Assembly (NCBI GenBank): GCA_037893225.1
Contig: JAZGUH010000709.1
Span: 310,001 to 374,000 of the forward strand
DNA length: 64,000 bases
Direction: 5' to 3'
DNA from: Hippasteria phrygiana
Lineage: Eukaryota; Echinodermata; Asteroidea; Valvatida; Goniasteridae
Shown here one piece after another: positions 11,311 to 23,271 of the stretch; position 1 is the first letter of the stretch, and each line of letters opens with the position of its first letter. Made by a program: the position numbers and the translations under genes. The notes beneath the pieces are model-generated. The model ran no database searches and was not told the origin of the DNA. It was given only the letters and a program-made list of their open reading frames with translations.

Positions 11311-12540
11311 GTCTTTTTTTAGTTTATCACCTCACATGTTTATACACCAGTGTTCTAGCTCATACAGTGTACATGCACAATATATAATGTACATGTCATC
11401 GGGTAATACCTTCTCATAAATTGTTACCTTCACTCAAGCGCGCCTCCATGATTTGACTATGACATGTGTGGAGACCGGGAAAAGGGGGGTGGGGGGGGGG
11501 GGGGGGGGGGGGTTATCATGACATTTCCAAAACCAACCAACTGAAAATTTCGAAGGGGGGTGGGGGATTGGACACTACGCTGTTTATTATACATGTATTA
11601 ATTATGGTCCATACACAAACCCAAATTTAACCCTCTTTCCGACAATTCTACTGTAATTTCCATATGAAATTTATAATTAGGCCTACCTCCTGGTCTATTT
11701 AAAAAAAATTCTTCTGCCTGGTTTTATTGTCTAGGGGTGATCTTGTCATAAAGTGTGTGTGGGTGGAGATATATTCCCCATCCCCACAACCCCGAAATCT
11801 ATGTTTTTGCCTTCACTTATCAACACTTCTTCTTGTCGACAATTTTTGTGGGATTATATTTAACTATAAAAGTTGGGCTATTATGTACGCCGTATGTATC
11901 ACCTTTTGTTAATCCTTTCTGATATGTTTTCCTTTGTATAAAAATTGTTGTTAAATTTTTTTTTGAAAATGATCAATTATGACTGTAATGAAATCAATTG
12001 TGATGTATTTCTTTTAAGCAATATATGTACACCGACTACTGCATGTATTTTTTCTATTACATGTGGAATAGTAACCACGTAAACACACTGGCTGTCATCA
12101 AAGGTTATAGTTCTAAATTTGCATTCGGAAGTATTAACATATACCTCACATGTTCACTCATCATCCGCACAAATATTTCGTATAGGCCTACATAAAATAC
12201 TTTATTTAATGTCTAAATAAACTTCAGCTGCACTACAGAAATCAGCTGCACTACAGATACTTCTCGGATTTTAACGACACGTACGTCGTGCGTGCCGCCT
12301 ACACGTCAACTTAAAAAATATTTCCCACAGACATGACAGACTGGGTCACGCGGATCGCGCAATCCTTCATCCAAAACAATACAACGGTCGACGCGTTGGG
12401 CCCGGGCGCGGTGAATTCAAATTTCCAGACAACACAACACACATACACAAAAAAACCGCACCGAGGGGGTAATGACCGCACCGCGTCCTATTTAATCGTG
12501 CATGCTCGCCAAGTTATGAATAATTCATTTGTCAAGGTCA
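11311..12540. other. non-coding stretch with a G22 run
   Basis: Contains a G22 run at 11491-11512 and AT-rich unique-looking DNA. Two partial direct copies of AGCTGCACTACAGA occur near 12225-12255. No gene seen. Confidence 0.5.
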
Positions 12541-12850
12541 AACTCAATCGCTGATTGGCTCCCCCGGAAAGTCGGGGGAGAATGTCGAAAAAGTAAAGAA
12601 AAAGTTAAGACCCGCGGCAGAAATATCCAGGACCTTCTATTCGTGGAAGTGAAGAACCGAGCAAAGAACAGTAGAATCGATTCTTGTCAGAGCGCGTAAT
12701 ATATAAAACATTATCGAATACAATCAGAATCGATTTACCGAGAAACAGCGCCCTCGTTCGGAAGGAAAAAAAGGAACACGAAGGTCTTGGAACCAAGACT
12801 AGCACGATATCTGACACGAACTACGTGGTAGACATGAATTTTACATCGGC
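12525..12850. repeat. structured repeat, related to the arms of the 15-16 kb element
   Basis: Contains GCTGATTGGCTCCC followed by the stem CTCCCCCG/CGGGGGAG (12559-12580), then further blocks (CGCCCTCG; CTTGGAACCAAGACTAG near 12785) found in the same order at 15.94-16.14 kb. It is therefore a diverged solo copy of one side of that element. ATTGG is an inverted CCAAT box, so a promoter role is possible but unproven. Confidence 0.45.
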
Positions 12851-12992
12851 GTCAGACGCATGGTGGCCGTTCCATAATCGGCAGTAGGCCTGTTGACGAT
12901 TTTGACGAGTTCTCTGTAAAGGGCATTTTGTATCCGACTCCTCTACAACAAGCCGGACAGTAAGAAGAGAAAAAAGAGAAAAACAATGTAGC

Positions 12993-13854
12993 GTTCTTGA
13001 AGGGGTTAGAACTGTCTCCAAGTCCTACGACTACTTTAAAAATAATTGTAAAGAGGAGGGGTTTCAAGTTTTGAGTTTTCCAGCTCGTGAATATTTGCAA
13101 ATTCGTATGATATTACAATGTGTGTGTAGCATTTATGTATTTTAATTAATTTATCTATTTGATTTGCAAATATGTTGACATTGTCTGTGAACTATCCCCG
13201 AATAAAGTTTACGATGTGAATTATATTGCATATACTTTGTCGCATATCTTCGTGGTGATGTCATATCATCTATTGAATTGACCTTCAATTTATCATCTGT
13301 TATCATCACCTGATATTCTGTGCTTCTATCTTTATGAAGTTGGGTTATGTTTGGCTTGACAAGTTGCCTTCGCATGACATTTAAGGTGCCGTCTGGGGGG
13401 GGGGGGGGGTACATTTTCGGAGGTTTTTTTTTTTTTTCATTGGGAAATGATCTAAACCTCAGATCGGCTAACTTCCCAACATTTAAAAGAAAATGGCAGA
13501 TTAAGAAGCAATCTATAATTTGCATTCTTCACACAGCAACTGAGGGACTAGATTATTTTGCTTACTATGAAATAACTTATAAGGTCAGTAGTGGGAGATT
13601 ATGTTGTCACATGGTCATGATGTGCACCCATCACGTACGCGTCCGAACTTTACAATTTATTTGCTTTTCTATAGATTGAGCACTGTTTTAAATATTTTCA
13701 AGAATTTTTACGAAGTTTTGTTCTTCTGTTTTTGTTTTACACTTTTCTACTGGTTTTCCATACTTTTGCCAAACCTCAGGCTTGAATTGTATCCCAGCCC
13801 CAGATCCCAGCCCCAGATCCCAGCATCCCTTTTCAAGCGCTTTGTCACAAGAAA
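12993..13854. repeat. repeat Y, first copy
   Basis: An ~860-bp block beginning GTTCTTGAAGGGGTTAG and ending CACAAGAAA. It recurs at 23427-24272 with few differences: a shorter G run, and one instead of two copies of CCCAGCCCCAGATC. No terminal inverted repeats and no coding motifs. It is immediately followed by repeat X. Confidence 0.8.
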
Positions 13855-14008
13855 TTAAAGGAAACATGATTTAGGATTTATATTGCATTATTCCTGCTTA
13901 AAACATAAAGTATTATCTTGACAATAATATTTTGTGTCCAGAGACAATTATTTCCCAGATTAAATATGAGAAAACAATTTTTGAAAATGTTTGTCCAAGC
14001 TACTCCGC
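13855..14008. repeat. repeat X, first copy
   Basis: A 154-bp block starting TTAAAGGAAACATGATTTAG and ending GCTACTCCGC. Further copies lie at 23272-23426, 24273-24427 and 51566-51718. It directly precedes the region upstream of the THAP exon. Confidence 0.8.
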
Positions 14009-14151
14009 CCCCTGAGTGGGACCCTCATTAACATAAGTGTGTGACGTAGATCGAGGCACATTACCCAATTATCACGGGTATGCATTGTGTGTACATTGTA
14101 CGGCGAAAACTCTTCGTCCAAAATCTAAGCAAAATATAGTGTTTTTCGGCC

Positions 14152-14502
14152 ATGCCGACAAGGTGTGTGGCTGCTGGGTGCAGCAAAACAACGACGGATG
14201 GAGTAAGCCTTCATTTATTTCCAACTGATGCGTAATATCGGAGAATTTGGACGGCGAAAGTGAAGGTGACAAGAGCGTAGTGGTCCGGCCCCAGCAGCTT
14301 CTCAGCGTTATGTAGCGACCACTTTGAGCCGTCGTGTTTCGATACTGGTATTTTCAAATCCTTTGGGATGACCATTAAAAATATGCTCAAGTCCACTGCC
14401 ATCCCAACAAAGTTCCCGGATGTGAGAAAGATATAGGCGAAAGCAGTTAAACGGCCCATTCCCCGAAGAGCCTTCGCTAAAAATAAAAGGGAGAAAATCA
14501 GG
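14152..14502 (+). pseudogene. THAP-domain first exon, broken
   Basis: From an ATG the frame gives CVAAGCSK (Cys pair, spacing 4), HLFP and RIW, then ALCSDHF with the second Cys and the His of a C2CH THAP zinc finger. The domain continues for about 30 residues toward a PTKFP end. THAP domains bind DNA in host factors and in P-element-type transposases; which of these applies cannot be told. In this copy two codons are stops (TAA near 14233, TAG near 14278). A further TAG follows near 14434 unless an upstream GTGAG is the splice donor. GGGTAAGT at 14501 is another possible donor. Confidence 0.65.
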
Positions 14503-14663
14503 GTAAGTTCGATGTTAGTTGTTGTTGCAACTTACGAAATTGCACGTGTAGACCTAGTGTGTGTATACGGGCCGGGTCCAGACTATCGAGTCGATCCATG
14601 AATTTCGGCGCCTCGGTCTACGTCACGAACAGCGCCCTCAATTTGAGTCTCAACAAATTCCAA

Positions 14664-14682
14664 AAGGGGGGGGGGGGGGGGG
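14664..14682 (+). repeat. poly(G) run, about 19 bases
   Basis: A G run at the point where the copy near 52.3 kb also has one, with a different length. It lies just downstream of the THAP exon. Confidence 0.85.
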
Positions 14683-15610
14683 TCAATTTTTGTGCGGCAA
14701 ATAATCACAATAAAACTTCACTTGAACCAGTTTGGCTTTTAATTCACATTTAATACATATAAATGAATTTATTTATGAAATAAAATGTGATCCGGCCAGT
14801 TTGAAAGGCATGTTTCCTTTAACGCGTATACCCGCCGTGGGCTGTACCACTTGGTACTTGTTCAGTTGTTGAATTCTGTTTCCATTTTTACGTTCATGAC
14901 AAAAGATAAGCTTTGTGATATCGATTTTCGGACTTCAGCTCCCAAGTAGTCTTGGTTCCAGACGACAGTGATCGATAATGGATCGTGTTTAACGGCGCGT
15001 TTATTCGTTCCATGCAGTGCGCCCTCTGACGGTACGATTAGACGAACTCATGGGCGCGCTCGCACTATCGTCTTGGGAATCCTGCAAAATGTGGTCGCAG
15101 CTGTAATATGCAAGTGTTTGTTTGTGTTAATATTCATAACCTTCGAACAACATGGCGCTTCATGCAGTCGGCGATCGACCCCAAAAATGACATACCATAC
15201 GATAGTCTGGTTTGTGGGAAGAAACCGAAGATCGCATGTATACGCGTAGCCTATAGAGCTGGAATTTTCAAGCTAAATTTAAACCATATTTCATGCAGGT
15301 CCATAAATACAACAGTGCAGGATTTCGTTTTCACTCCAGAGACTCCGATTGTAGACAGACTCCGACTGCACGCAAGAATTCCCGTCCCGTCCTCGATCGA
15401 CTGCTAAAAAGGGCCTCGGGGCTCAGGCTTGCAAACACAAACGAATTAATACTGGCCCTGAGCGTCCTTCTTTAGCACCTCGTCGGTCAGGCTTAATTTA
15501 TCCAAAGCCAACTTGAGAGGTTTTGTGCAATATGATACTACTAGGCTGTGACAAGTGATTTGGAAATTGGAGGCGAAGTTCTTATTGAAATCAAAACAGA
15601 GAGGCACAGG

Positions 15611-15746
15611 TTCCTTCCTCCATGGTTTACCCATGGAGGAATAAAACACATTTTATTCCTCCATGGTTTACCGAACCCAGTCGGTAAACCATGGAGGAAG
15701 GAATTGTTCCTTCCTCCATGGGTAAACACACCATGGAGGAAGGAAC
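15611..15746. repeat. cluster of three CCTCCATGG hairpins
   Basis: Six CCATGG sites occur in 117 bp (15620, 15631, 15661, 15689, 15716, 15731). They alternate CCTCCATGG and CCATGGAGG, so each adjacent pair can fold. The strongest stem has 17-bp arms at 15658-15674 and 15681-15697. Confidence 0.9.
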
Positions 15747-15940
15747 ACAAACCCTTCACGAAACGGTCGTTTACAGTCACAGTTGCTTGGAAGTGTAATT
15801 AATTGTGCCATAATCGCGTATCGCATATCGCGCGCTCGGTGACGTGCCAGTGGCCATTCATGTTTACAGTAGCCCCAGATCCCGACCCGTTAATATATTC
15901 AGGTCATCACATAATTCATATGCATGTCCGTTTTGCGATC

Positions 15941-15971
15941 GCTGATTGGCTCCCTAGGAAAGCCTAGGGAG
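15941..15971. repeat. CCAAT box plus hairpin, covarying with the 12.56-kb copy
   Basis: GCTGATTGGCTCCC is followed by the stem CTCCCTAGG/CCTAGGGAG (15950-15971). The related site at 12559 has CTCCCCCG/CGGGGGAG: the sequence changed but pairing was kept. Confidence 0.6.
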
Positions 15972-17468
15972 AAATAAAGAAAAAATTAAACAGCTGGTGC
16001 AGGATCGATTCCGAAGACGATAATGCGAGCCCATGATTTGGTCTAATCGTACCGTCAGAGGGCGCACCCCATGGAACGAATAAACGCGACGCTACACGAT
16101 CCATTATCGATCACTGTCGTCTTGAACTAAGACTAGCTCCCAAGAGAAGATGTTACCAACCTCTACTCATTAATGCTCCTTCTTGTGTTAAGCAAGCCCT
16201 TTTTAAATGTCACCCCGGGGGATGGACAAAATGTGCCAAAATCACAATTCTTTTTCATTTTTAAAAATCGAACAATGCGGCAGCGTATACCACAATACAG
16301 ATGAACCCAAGCTTGGTTCAAGGTGAACATGCGATTTGTTTTTTCCAATGCGGTTTCGGCAGATCAATAGAGGGCGTCCTTTCTGCACGGCCCACCATGC
16401 ATTCAAGAACTTATCTCGCATAATGGCATCGCATGGGGGCACGAGATTATAGAGACGCCATTAAGACAACTAGGCCTATAATGTTAAGGTTGTAGAAAAC
16501 CGATTTGGTCGAGCTGCTGTTGTGGCAGGAAAAATACTTAGGACTCTCCAATGTGTTTGAGACACAGATCAAATTAAAGCTTATTCCATAATTTTTCAGT
16601 TTCTGTTCAATTTTATGGGATTAACCAATGTCTTTTGGGAGAAATTTCCATCCAAAGATGACCCCCCCCCCCCTAAAAGTAGTCCTGTAGCCCATCGCCA
16701 GCTTAAAAAATTGTTTTGCCTACGCTCATTGCAAAATAGAGCACTTTGGGCCCAATTTCATCCGAATTTCACAGTAATACAAGCTGACAGCCCTGTGCAC
16801 CGCTTCCAACCTTCTTTTACAAACCCTCAAGTTTATGGCCCACAAAATGCTCTTACAGCAGATAATTTGAGGGCTCGCAAATCGTGATTTGGCCGGCGTA
16901 GGCATCGAAGATCACTCACACTAACTTCCGTGATAAAGACGTGTGTTGATGATCAGATACATTATGTAAACAGTTTTAGGTATTATGGGGAATTACATTT
17001 GAATTTGCTATTTTGAGGAAATATTATGGTTCGGTCAAATTGTGAGCTACCGGTTCATTTTGGTTCGGGGTAAATGCCTTTGCAGTTTAAAAGATGAGAA
17101 AGGATAATAATGATTGTATTGGTTCTATTTATTGATTTATTTTATTGTATTTTATTTCATTTCATTTATTTTAATTCTTTTAGTTAGGCCTTTAAGTTTA
17201 ATTGTGCCTTAATGCCTTTTCAATTTGAAAGATGAAAAGATAATAATTGCAGTGGGTCTGTTAATAAATGTTATTTATTTATGATAATTAAATCAAGAAT
17301 TCCTCAGATTAAAAAGTGCATATCGCACTCAACTTCGACAGGCTGAAGAAACCTGTGACGAAAAGACAAAGGAATTTTCAGATTTAGAGGTGGGAGTAAA
17401 ACCCCGCAGAATGATATTCTGGGAAAACTCACGGAATCAGGCAGGGATTGAAAAACCAATCAACATGT

Positions 17469-17543
17469 CGGCCTTGGTGGCATTCGAACCGAGGTCACAG
17501 CTGTGCAAGGCGAGGTAATACATGTACTACTAGGCCAGCCTGA
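17469..17543 (-). repeat. tRNA-like SINE head in copy A
   Basis: On the minus strand TGGCCTAGTAGT (A box) and GGTTCGAATGCC (B box) have tRNA-like spacing. The same head is present at about 29053-29127 and 32265-32337 in copies B and C. Confidence 0.55.
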
Positions 17544-18790
17544 CTCCCCTGAAATCTTCTAACCAGTAATATTTCACCCTTCATGACTCCTGTAAGGGTT
17601 TGTCTCCATTTAAGCTTGAATCTGAAGAAAAGCGGTGCTTTTATGTGCACTGATCAGATTACGCAGGACAAAATGAAAAATCTAGATTTTTCGGGGCTAT
17701 TGTTTTTTTCATGCGAGATGCTATGGATGAACGGACAAAATAATGTGACCCTCTATAGCATTTTGAGGAAGGTCTCCCAAGTTTTGGCTTTTTTACAGAG
17801 AAATTATAGTGGGCTTTCCGATAATACCAAATTTATTTCTGTATATACATTTGGAACGAATCACAAGCTCAGTGTACCGCCAATGACGCCATCAAAAAGT
17901 CATCTTTTTTCTCTCTTTCTCTCGAAACAAAATTACCATGGAAATTCAATGATATTAAAGCTTTCCAAAAAATCTTAAAATTTATTCCGCTAATGACTTT
18001 TAGCGCGTACATTACTTCAAGCGACGATTACTCGAAAACTGGTCTTTGGGGAAGCATTCCTCATTACGCTCCAGAGGGTCACACATTTGAATAGTTTTTT
18101 CCCCTTTCCATCAGATTAACAACGCAAACCAGTTGCACTTTGAGAACCCTGCTTTGTAGTTGTATGCAAGGTCTATAGCTAAAATAGAAACTATAGGCCT
18201 AAGGGGGCTGACCGAGGAATTTTGCAACGGGTGGTCAGTCTTTTTAGATTTTTTACCCGTAAATTTAACCAAGAAGGCAAGTCGTCAAATTAGGGCTGGG
18301 CTGTTTGCTTAAAAGAAAGATAATTTGCATGATCTGAGAATGTTAAAACAAAAGTTGGGAAGGAAAAAAAATAGGTGAAAAACCCCTATCCCCGATCTGT
18401 CCCGAACTATCTAACTGAACGTGGCGAATTATGCAAAATTGTTAAGATAAAGCCACTCCAGCCTTGATCGAAGCCTAAGTAATTCACCGACAATGAGCTG
18501 TATTATGCATAGCACAAGTAGCGATTATCAATCGCCTTGTAAAAGTGCAAAATGGAAATCAGGAACAGAGTGCCCATACTTCATGAAAGATGTAAACATG
18601 TATATTGTCGCCAGTGGAGGTCACCGTTGCCACTAATTTGAAAATCCCAAGATGGCCGCACTAACATTCCAAAGATTTGCAAAGGCAATAGAAGAAGAAG
18701 ACACCTCGAATTGTTTTTCTCCACTCCCTCGAGATTTGACTTTACGAGAGTTTACTGTACTGAGCACGTGCGTTCACGTAATCGGCTGTG

Positions 18791-19095
18791 GGCCTGTTTG
18801 TTTCACACGAATCCGGATCGCGATCAGTGATCCTTACGTTGGTTCACACACCAGATTCCGCCTAATGGATGGAGCGAACCAGCGGCTGGATCACTGATCG
18901 CGATCCGGATTCGTGCGAAACAAACGGTAAGCGCTAATATCTAGAACCACCAAAATGACATCGTCATGTATTACTGAAAATGCACTAGGCCTTATTGAAT
19001 AGGCACAAGGCCTTATTGAATAGGCACAAGGCGCGATGAGCGCGACGATGTCATTTTGGTGGTTCTGGATAAGTGCTTACCGAAACGAACAGGCC
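18791..19095. repeat. nested foldback element, copy A
   Basis: Two inverted pairs lie inside an outer pair. Outer: GGCCTGTTTGTTTC at 18791 and GAAACGAACAGGCC at 19082. First inner: 18796-18832 with 18888-18925, around CGGATCGCGATCAGTGATCC. Second inner: 18926-18965 with 19044-19080, around CCACCAAAATGACATCGTC. GCCTTATTGAATAGGCACAA is tandemly duplicated in the second loop. A copy lies at about 33615-33930. No coding potential; MITE-like. Confidence 0.75.
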
Positions 19096-19959
19096 CTGTA
19101 ATAAGCATTGTGCGCATGCGTAATACACACTTTTGCCCAAGAAAAAATCACAAGATCTTGGGAAAATTCTCAAACGGGCAATACTTGCGAAACTACAATT
19201 CTATCCTGGACAAAACTCGTTGGGACCCCCCCCCCCCCCCCCCCATCTAATGTTGTAAAAAGTCTACGATTGTTGAAACTCGTGCACATGGTAATGGTGA
19301 CACATCTAACAACGAACGTCAACATTGAGCGGGGAAACGGGTTGTAGTCATGGGCGTCGCGGGGGGAATTCCCCCTCCCCCTGGAAATAGAAAAGGAGAA
19401 AAATATAATTGAAATACAAATAAATAAAAGAGGGTCGAAGTCAATGTCGTATCCAGTGAGCATCGCCCGATGGTGTTCTGACCAATCACATTCGTTGTTT
19501 ATGTCCGACATGCGTGCAAAAAAGTCCGACTTGCGTGCACGCGCATGTGACGCGTGCGGCTTACTGGATCGGTGTATTGAATGTATACGGTATTTAAAAC
19601 ACTCGAAACCTGTTGAAAGGGGACTAAAATGCGGCTATAATAGGCCTACGTATCGCGGTCTTGAACAAAGTGTCGAGTGATGTCCAGCACCTCTCCCCTT
19701 CCGATTTTTCCACGGCCGGTGATTTCTCCCTTTGCTGTTTTCTGATGAGAGTGCTTTGCCCCCTTTAGATAAAAATCCTAGCGATGCCTAGTGGTTGTCT
19801 ACTGTTTTGTCCAAGATTGCAGGTTGCATTTTTCCCCTTGACTGCCCACACACTGTCACCCTCAAAGCAAAAATTCAATTTGAAACAAACATACAAAGAT
19901 ACGATTTTGTTAATGGTATGCTATCATCCTAAAACGTTTTCTTGTAACTTACGTTATCA

Positions 19960-20663
19960 CATTGTAAAAACACACACCATTTTTTACGGGAATTTCCCGG
20001 CAGTTTGGACGCCAGCGCAATCCCGTAAAAAAACGGCGCAAGCTGCGACTCATGAACACTGTTATTTTACGCTGGTGTCCCTTAAAATAACCATGCTATT
20101 CCCCTAAAAATACAGGTTATAAACAATTTCACTCAGTTACTGGAAATTTGATGTAAGTAATCACGAATTGACAGAAATGGGAACCAGACTAAATAGACGT
20201 GATTTATTATACATGTACATGCTCTAGATATCAAGTGTACAAATTCTAGAGTAATTTACTAAACACTACATACTGAACAATGTCGCGCTTTAGCTTTATA
20301 TTCAGCCTTATCCTGCCATCATGAAGTCACGGTTTTCGATGAAAAATGTCAATTTTTGAATACGAAAGAAGATATAATGCGATTCTTCACCTCTGTTTAC
20401 AAAAAGTCTAAATTCCTATGTGGAATTGCTTAAATAATTAAATATTTTAGTCAAGAAATCGTGTTTTTGGACGAAACACTGCAATTTAACATGACTTGTG
20501 TGAACACAAATTTTCTCAGGTCTGATTGGTCAGTTGCTACGTAATGAGATTCGTGTAGGAGAACATGATATTTTAAGTTCAAAACTCGTTCAAACTAAAA
20601 TACGGCGAAAGTCTGCTTTTTTACAGGAGAAAAACCGTGATTTTACGGGATTTGTTTACAGTG
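19960..20663. mobile_element. MITE-like element with CACTGTAAA ends, uninterrupted copy
   Basis: The left end CATTGTAAAAACACAC (CACTGTAAA in copy C) and the right end GTTTACAGTG are inverted. TTTTACGGG motifs repeat inside in both orientations. It is about 700 bp and non-coding. In copy C this same element is interrupted by the Polinton, so this copy preserves the pre-insertion sequence CTACGTAATGAGATTCG at about 20539-20555. Confidence 0.6.
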
Positions 20664-21379
20664 CAAAAGTTGCTAGAAAGTTGTCGTTGGTCACGTATGG
20701 TGCTAATCATTTTGCTACCCTAATCTAATAATAAATAATTGTTATGCTTATATAGCGCTTTCCGTCGTATCAACTATCTCAAAGCGCTTTACAATCTACG
20801 TATCCTGCGTAAGGTTGCGTAAAGTTTGCAGTTTTAGACAAGTATAGCCTACACCACAGAATGGTCAATGAGTTATCATTGACAACTAACCCTGAGTACG
20901 ACAAACTACAGAATGTTGAGAAAAAAACTCAAACTGTATGAATGAAATTATGTTCGCAGTTAGAAGAAATCTATATATGTTTTTCTATATTTTATAAACT
21001 GATGTTAAAAAGATGGAATGCAGCGCAGCCGATCTGCTGCTGATCAAACAAAACATTTCGAAAGAGAGAACAATATCAACAATTGTTGACGGGCGAACAC
21101 TGCAAGCGGTGCGATCTTCTACAGCACACATATTCTTAATTACCGTAAAAGTAATATGCGTTTCAAATTCGAAAATAAATATTCAATTAGCCTTGAAGCT
21201 GTATTAATTAAATCACAGTATTGTAATGAATTTCATATTATCTTGCACAATGTTTAATATTTTGCTCATTAAAGTGCATTCGTCTGCGAAAAATGCATGT
21301 GAATTATACAAATCGCTTCTATAAACTAACTCCATACTCGACGCAAATTCCGACGCGGCGGTACCAACTGCTGCATGGA

Positions 21380-21453
21380 TCCGAATGGTGGTTGAGTTGT
21401 TGAGACGTCTGCACTAGTAAGCAGCAGGTCGTAGGTTCGAGTTCCGCTCTTGG
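21380..21453 (+). repeat. tRNA-like SINE head in copy A
   Basis: TGGTGGTTGAGTTG (A-box-like) and GGTTCGAGTTCC (B box) have tRNA spacing. There is no acceptor stem. A copy lies at about 49679-49755. Confidence 0.5.
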
Positions 21454-21665
21454 AAAGCTCTGAGCATGTGGTGCTTAATACACTACTTCAGGAAAAAGCA
21501 AAAAGCTCTAATCGTGTAATTATTTGACGACTTGCGTCAGACTTTGAGAAAAAAACAAAGTCTTTGACAAATGTGCCGTGGACTCGATTTTAACGAATGT
21601 GGATGTAAATATATAATTTGTATTGAGTCATTACATAAAGTTCTTGAAACATTTCTGGACCACTA

Positions 21666-21730
21666 ACACCCACAGAGTGACATAAAATGGAACACTAATA
21701 GTGGTCCATTTTATATCACTCTGTGGGTGT
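21666..21730. repeat. hairpin with 26-bp arms
   Basis: ACACCCACAGAGTGACATAA (21666) faces TTATATCACTCTGTGGGTGT (ending 21730), with one mismatch. The 13-base loop can pair further (CACTA/TAGTG). Copy C carries it at about 49970-50035. Confidence 0.85.
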
Positions 21731-22001
21731 CTATGTTTAATCATTTGTTCCAGCCTTGTCTCATATTTGGTAAAAACGTGAACCACAAAATCAAGGGTTC
21801 TGTTTAATGTTTTTTCTTCAAAAAGATGTCTGGATAATTTTCATATGTTCGGATACTGTGCCGATATGGCCAGTTTGAAAAATTAAATAAAATGAGGTAA
21901 CTGAAACCACTCGAAAGAGATATAGGCCCAGGCGTTCGTTGTATATTTGGACAATTTTGAAGTTTTTGAAACAGTAACTAATTTTAATTAAAACAATTGG
22001 T

Positions 22002-22060
22002 ATTTTTGAAGTTCCCAACTATATTCGGTTTAACCGAATATAGTTGGGAACTTCAAAAAT
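22002..22060. repeat. perfect palindrome, 29-bp arms, 1-base loop
   Basis: Arms 22002-22030 and 22032-22060 are exactly complementary and include CCCAACTATATTCGGTT. In copy C (about 50307-50365) the left arm has acquired mismatches. Confidence 0.9.
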
Positions 22061-23271
22061 TATGTAATACATAATAAGAGTAAAAACAGTCCTGACATAT
22101 CTGCGATATGCTCTAATTTGTTGCTGGTCCAGTGATTTTTTTCAGAGCTGTTTTTTATACAGAGTTTTCTTTTTATATATATACATATACTTTATGCTCA
22201 TTTAAAATGGGGTCTTCCCTTGTAACTGGATTATATAACAATGATCAACCCGAAAGTAAACAACCTGATTTAAAAAAAATCTTTCTCTTTATCAAATTTA
22301 ACCTGAACAGTACAACTTTCACATTATTAAGCAGCACCGTACGCTACTTTTCATGATAAACTTAGGTTGTGTATTATTTATAGTTCGGATCCAGCACATG
22401 GAATCTCAAGACGTTTAATGGCACACCAACGAAAGACCACTTAATAAACACCGTTATTTGCTTTCGGTGGAAAGTGCACTCCTTTACATAGGGAACTATA
22501 ATTGAACATAAAATACCTGATTTTGGAAGGCAATCATGCATTGTTAATCTTCCAAACACCTTTCTTTGCTTGTAACCCTTAGGATAAGTTACAATGTACA
22601 GTATCATACGATGTAAACTGAGAGGTATACGATCTCGATATGCGTCAATACTGTACCATTAAGAAAATTAAGAAAGGAAATGATCATATTATGACCAACG
22701 ATTTCAGACTCTTGGGGCAAAATATAGCCATTTGATCAGGTTGAAGGTATTCATTCCGTGTAATGTCCGTGTAATGTTACACATAATTATGGTGCAATAT
22801 TGTACATTTAAAACTAAGATAACACATGATAATAATGCAATTTTGCCTATGCGTAGCATATCAGCATGTATTATATTACTTCACAATTTCCGTGCTGGAC
22901 GAATTATCCAACGTGACCTAATCATGATCTAATCATAGACTTTACACATGTGGGAAATGTAGGGCTCATCATAAGGTCTAAAACGAAACACCCCAAGACA
23001 TGTACAGAGACACGCAGACGATGAACACATCTTGCTTCCTCTCGCATTAGCGGTACGCTGTCAGTGGAGTAGGCCTGAGCTCCTTGCCGTTTTAAGCCTC
23101 ACGAGGCTTCATCAAGTCGGCGCCAATATCTCCCACTTGAGGCGGGCTTGCACAAAATAGATGCCCTAAATAGCATATGGACCATGAAAGGGACCCGCCG
23201 CGTTCAACCATTAAAGCGATCTAAGAGCCTTTTTAGCATGTCAGACGCCGTTATCAAGATATATTATTACC

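Larger units (their letters stand above)
14936..16148. mobile_element. ~1.2-kb element with ~145-bp terminal inverted repeats
   Basis: The left end (AGCTCCCAAGTAGTCTTGG, then GACGACAGTGATCGATAATG) is matched in reverse complement at 16000-16148. Shared inner blocks include GCGTTTATTCGTTCCATG and GACGGTACGATTAGA. This fits a non-autonomous cut-and-paste transposon. The interior holds the CCATGG palindrome cluster and a CCAAT-plus-hairpin block. No transposase-like frame was seen and no clear target-site duplication was found. Confidence 0.65.

Noticed and set aside
17583..17978. 131-codon frame repeated at 29.3 and 32.5 kb
   Set aside because: Length and start differ between the three copies through indels and no domain is seen; it is conserved only because the DNA is duplicated.
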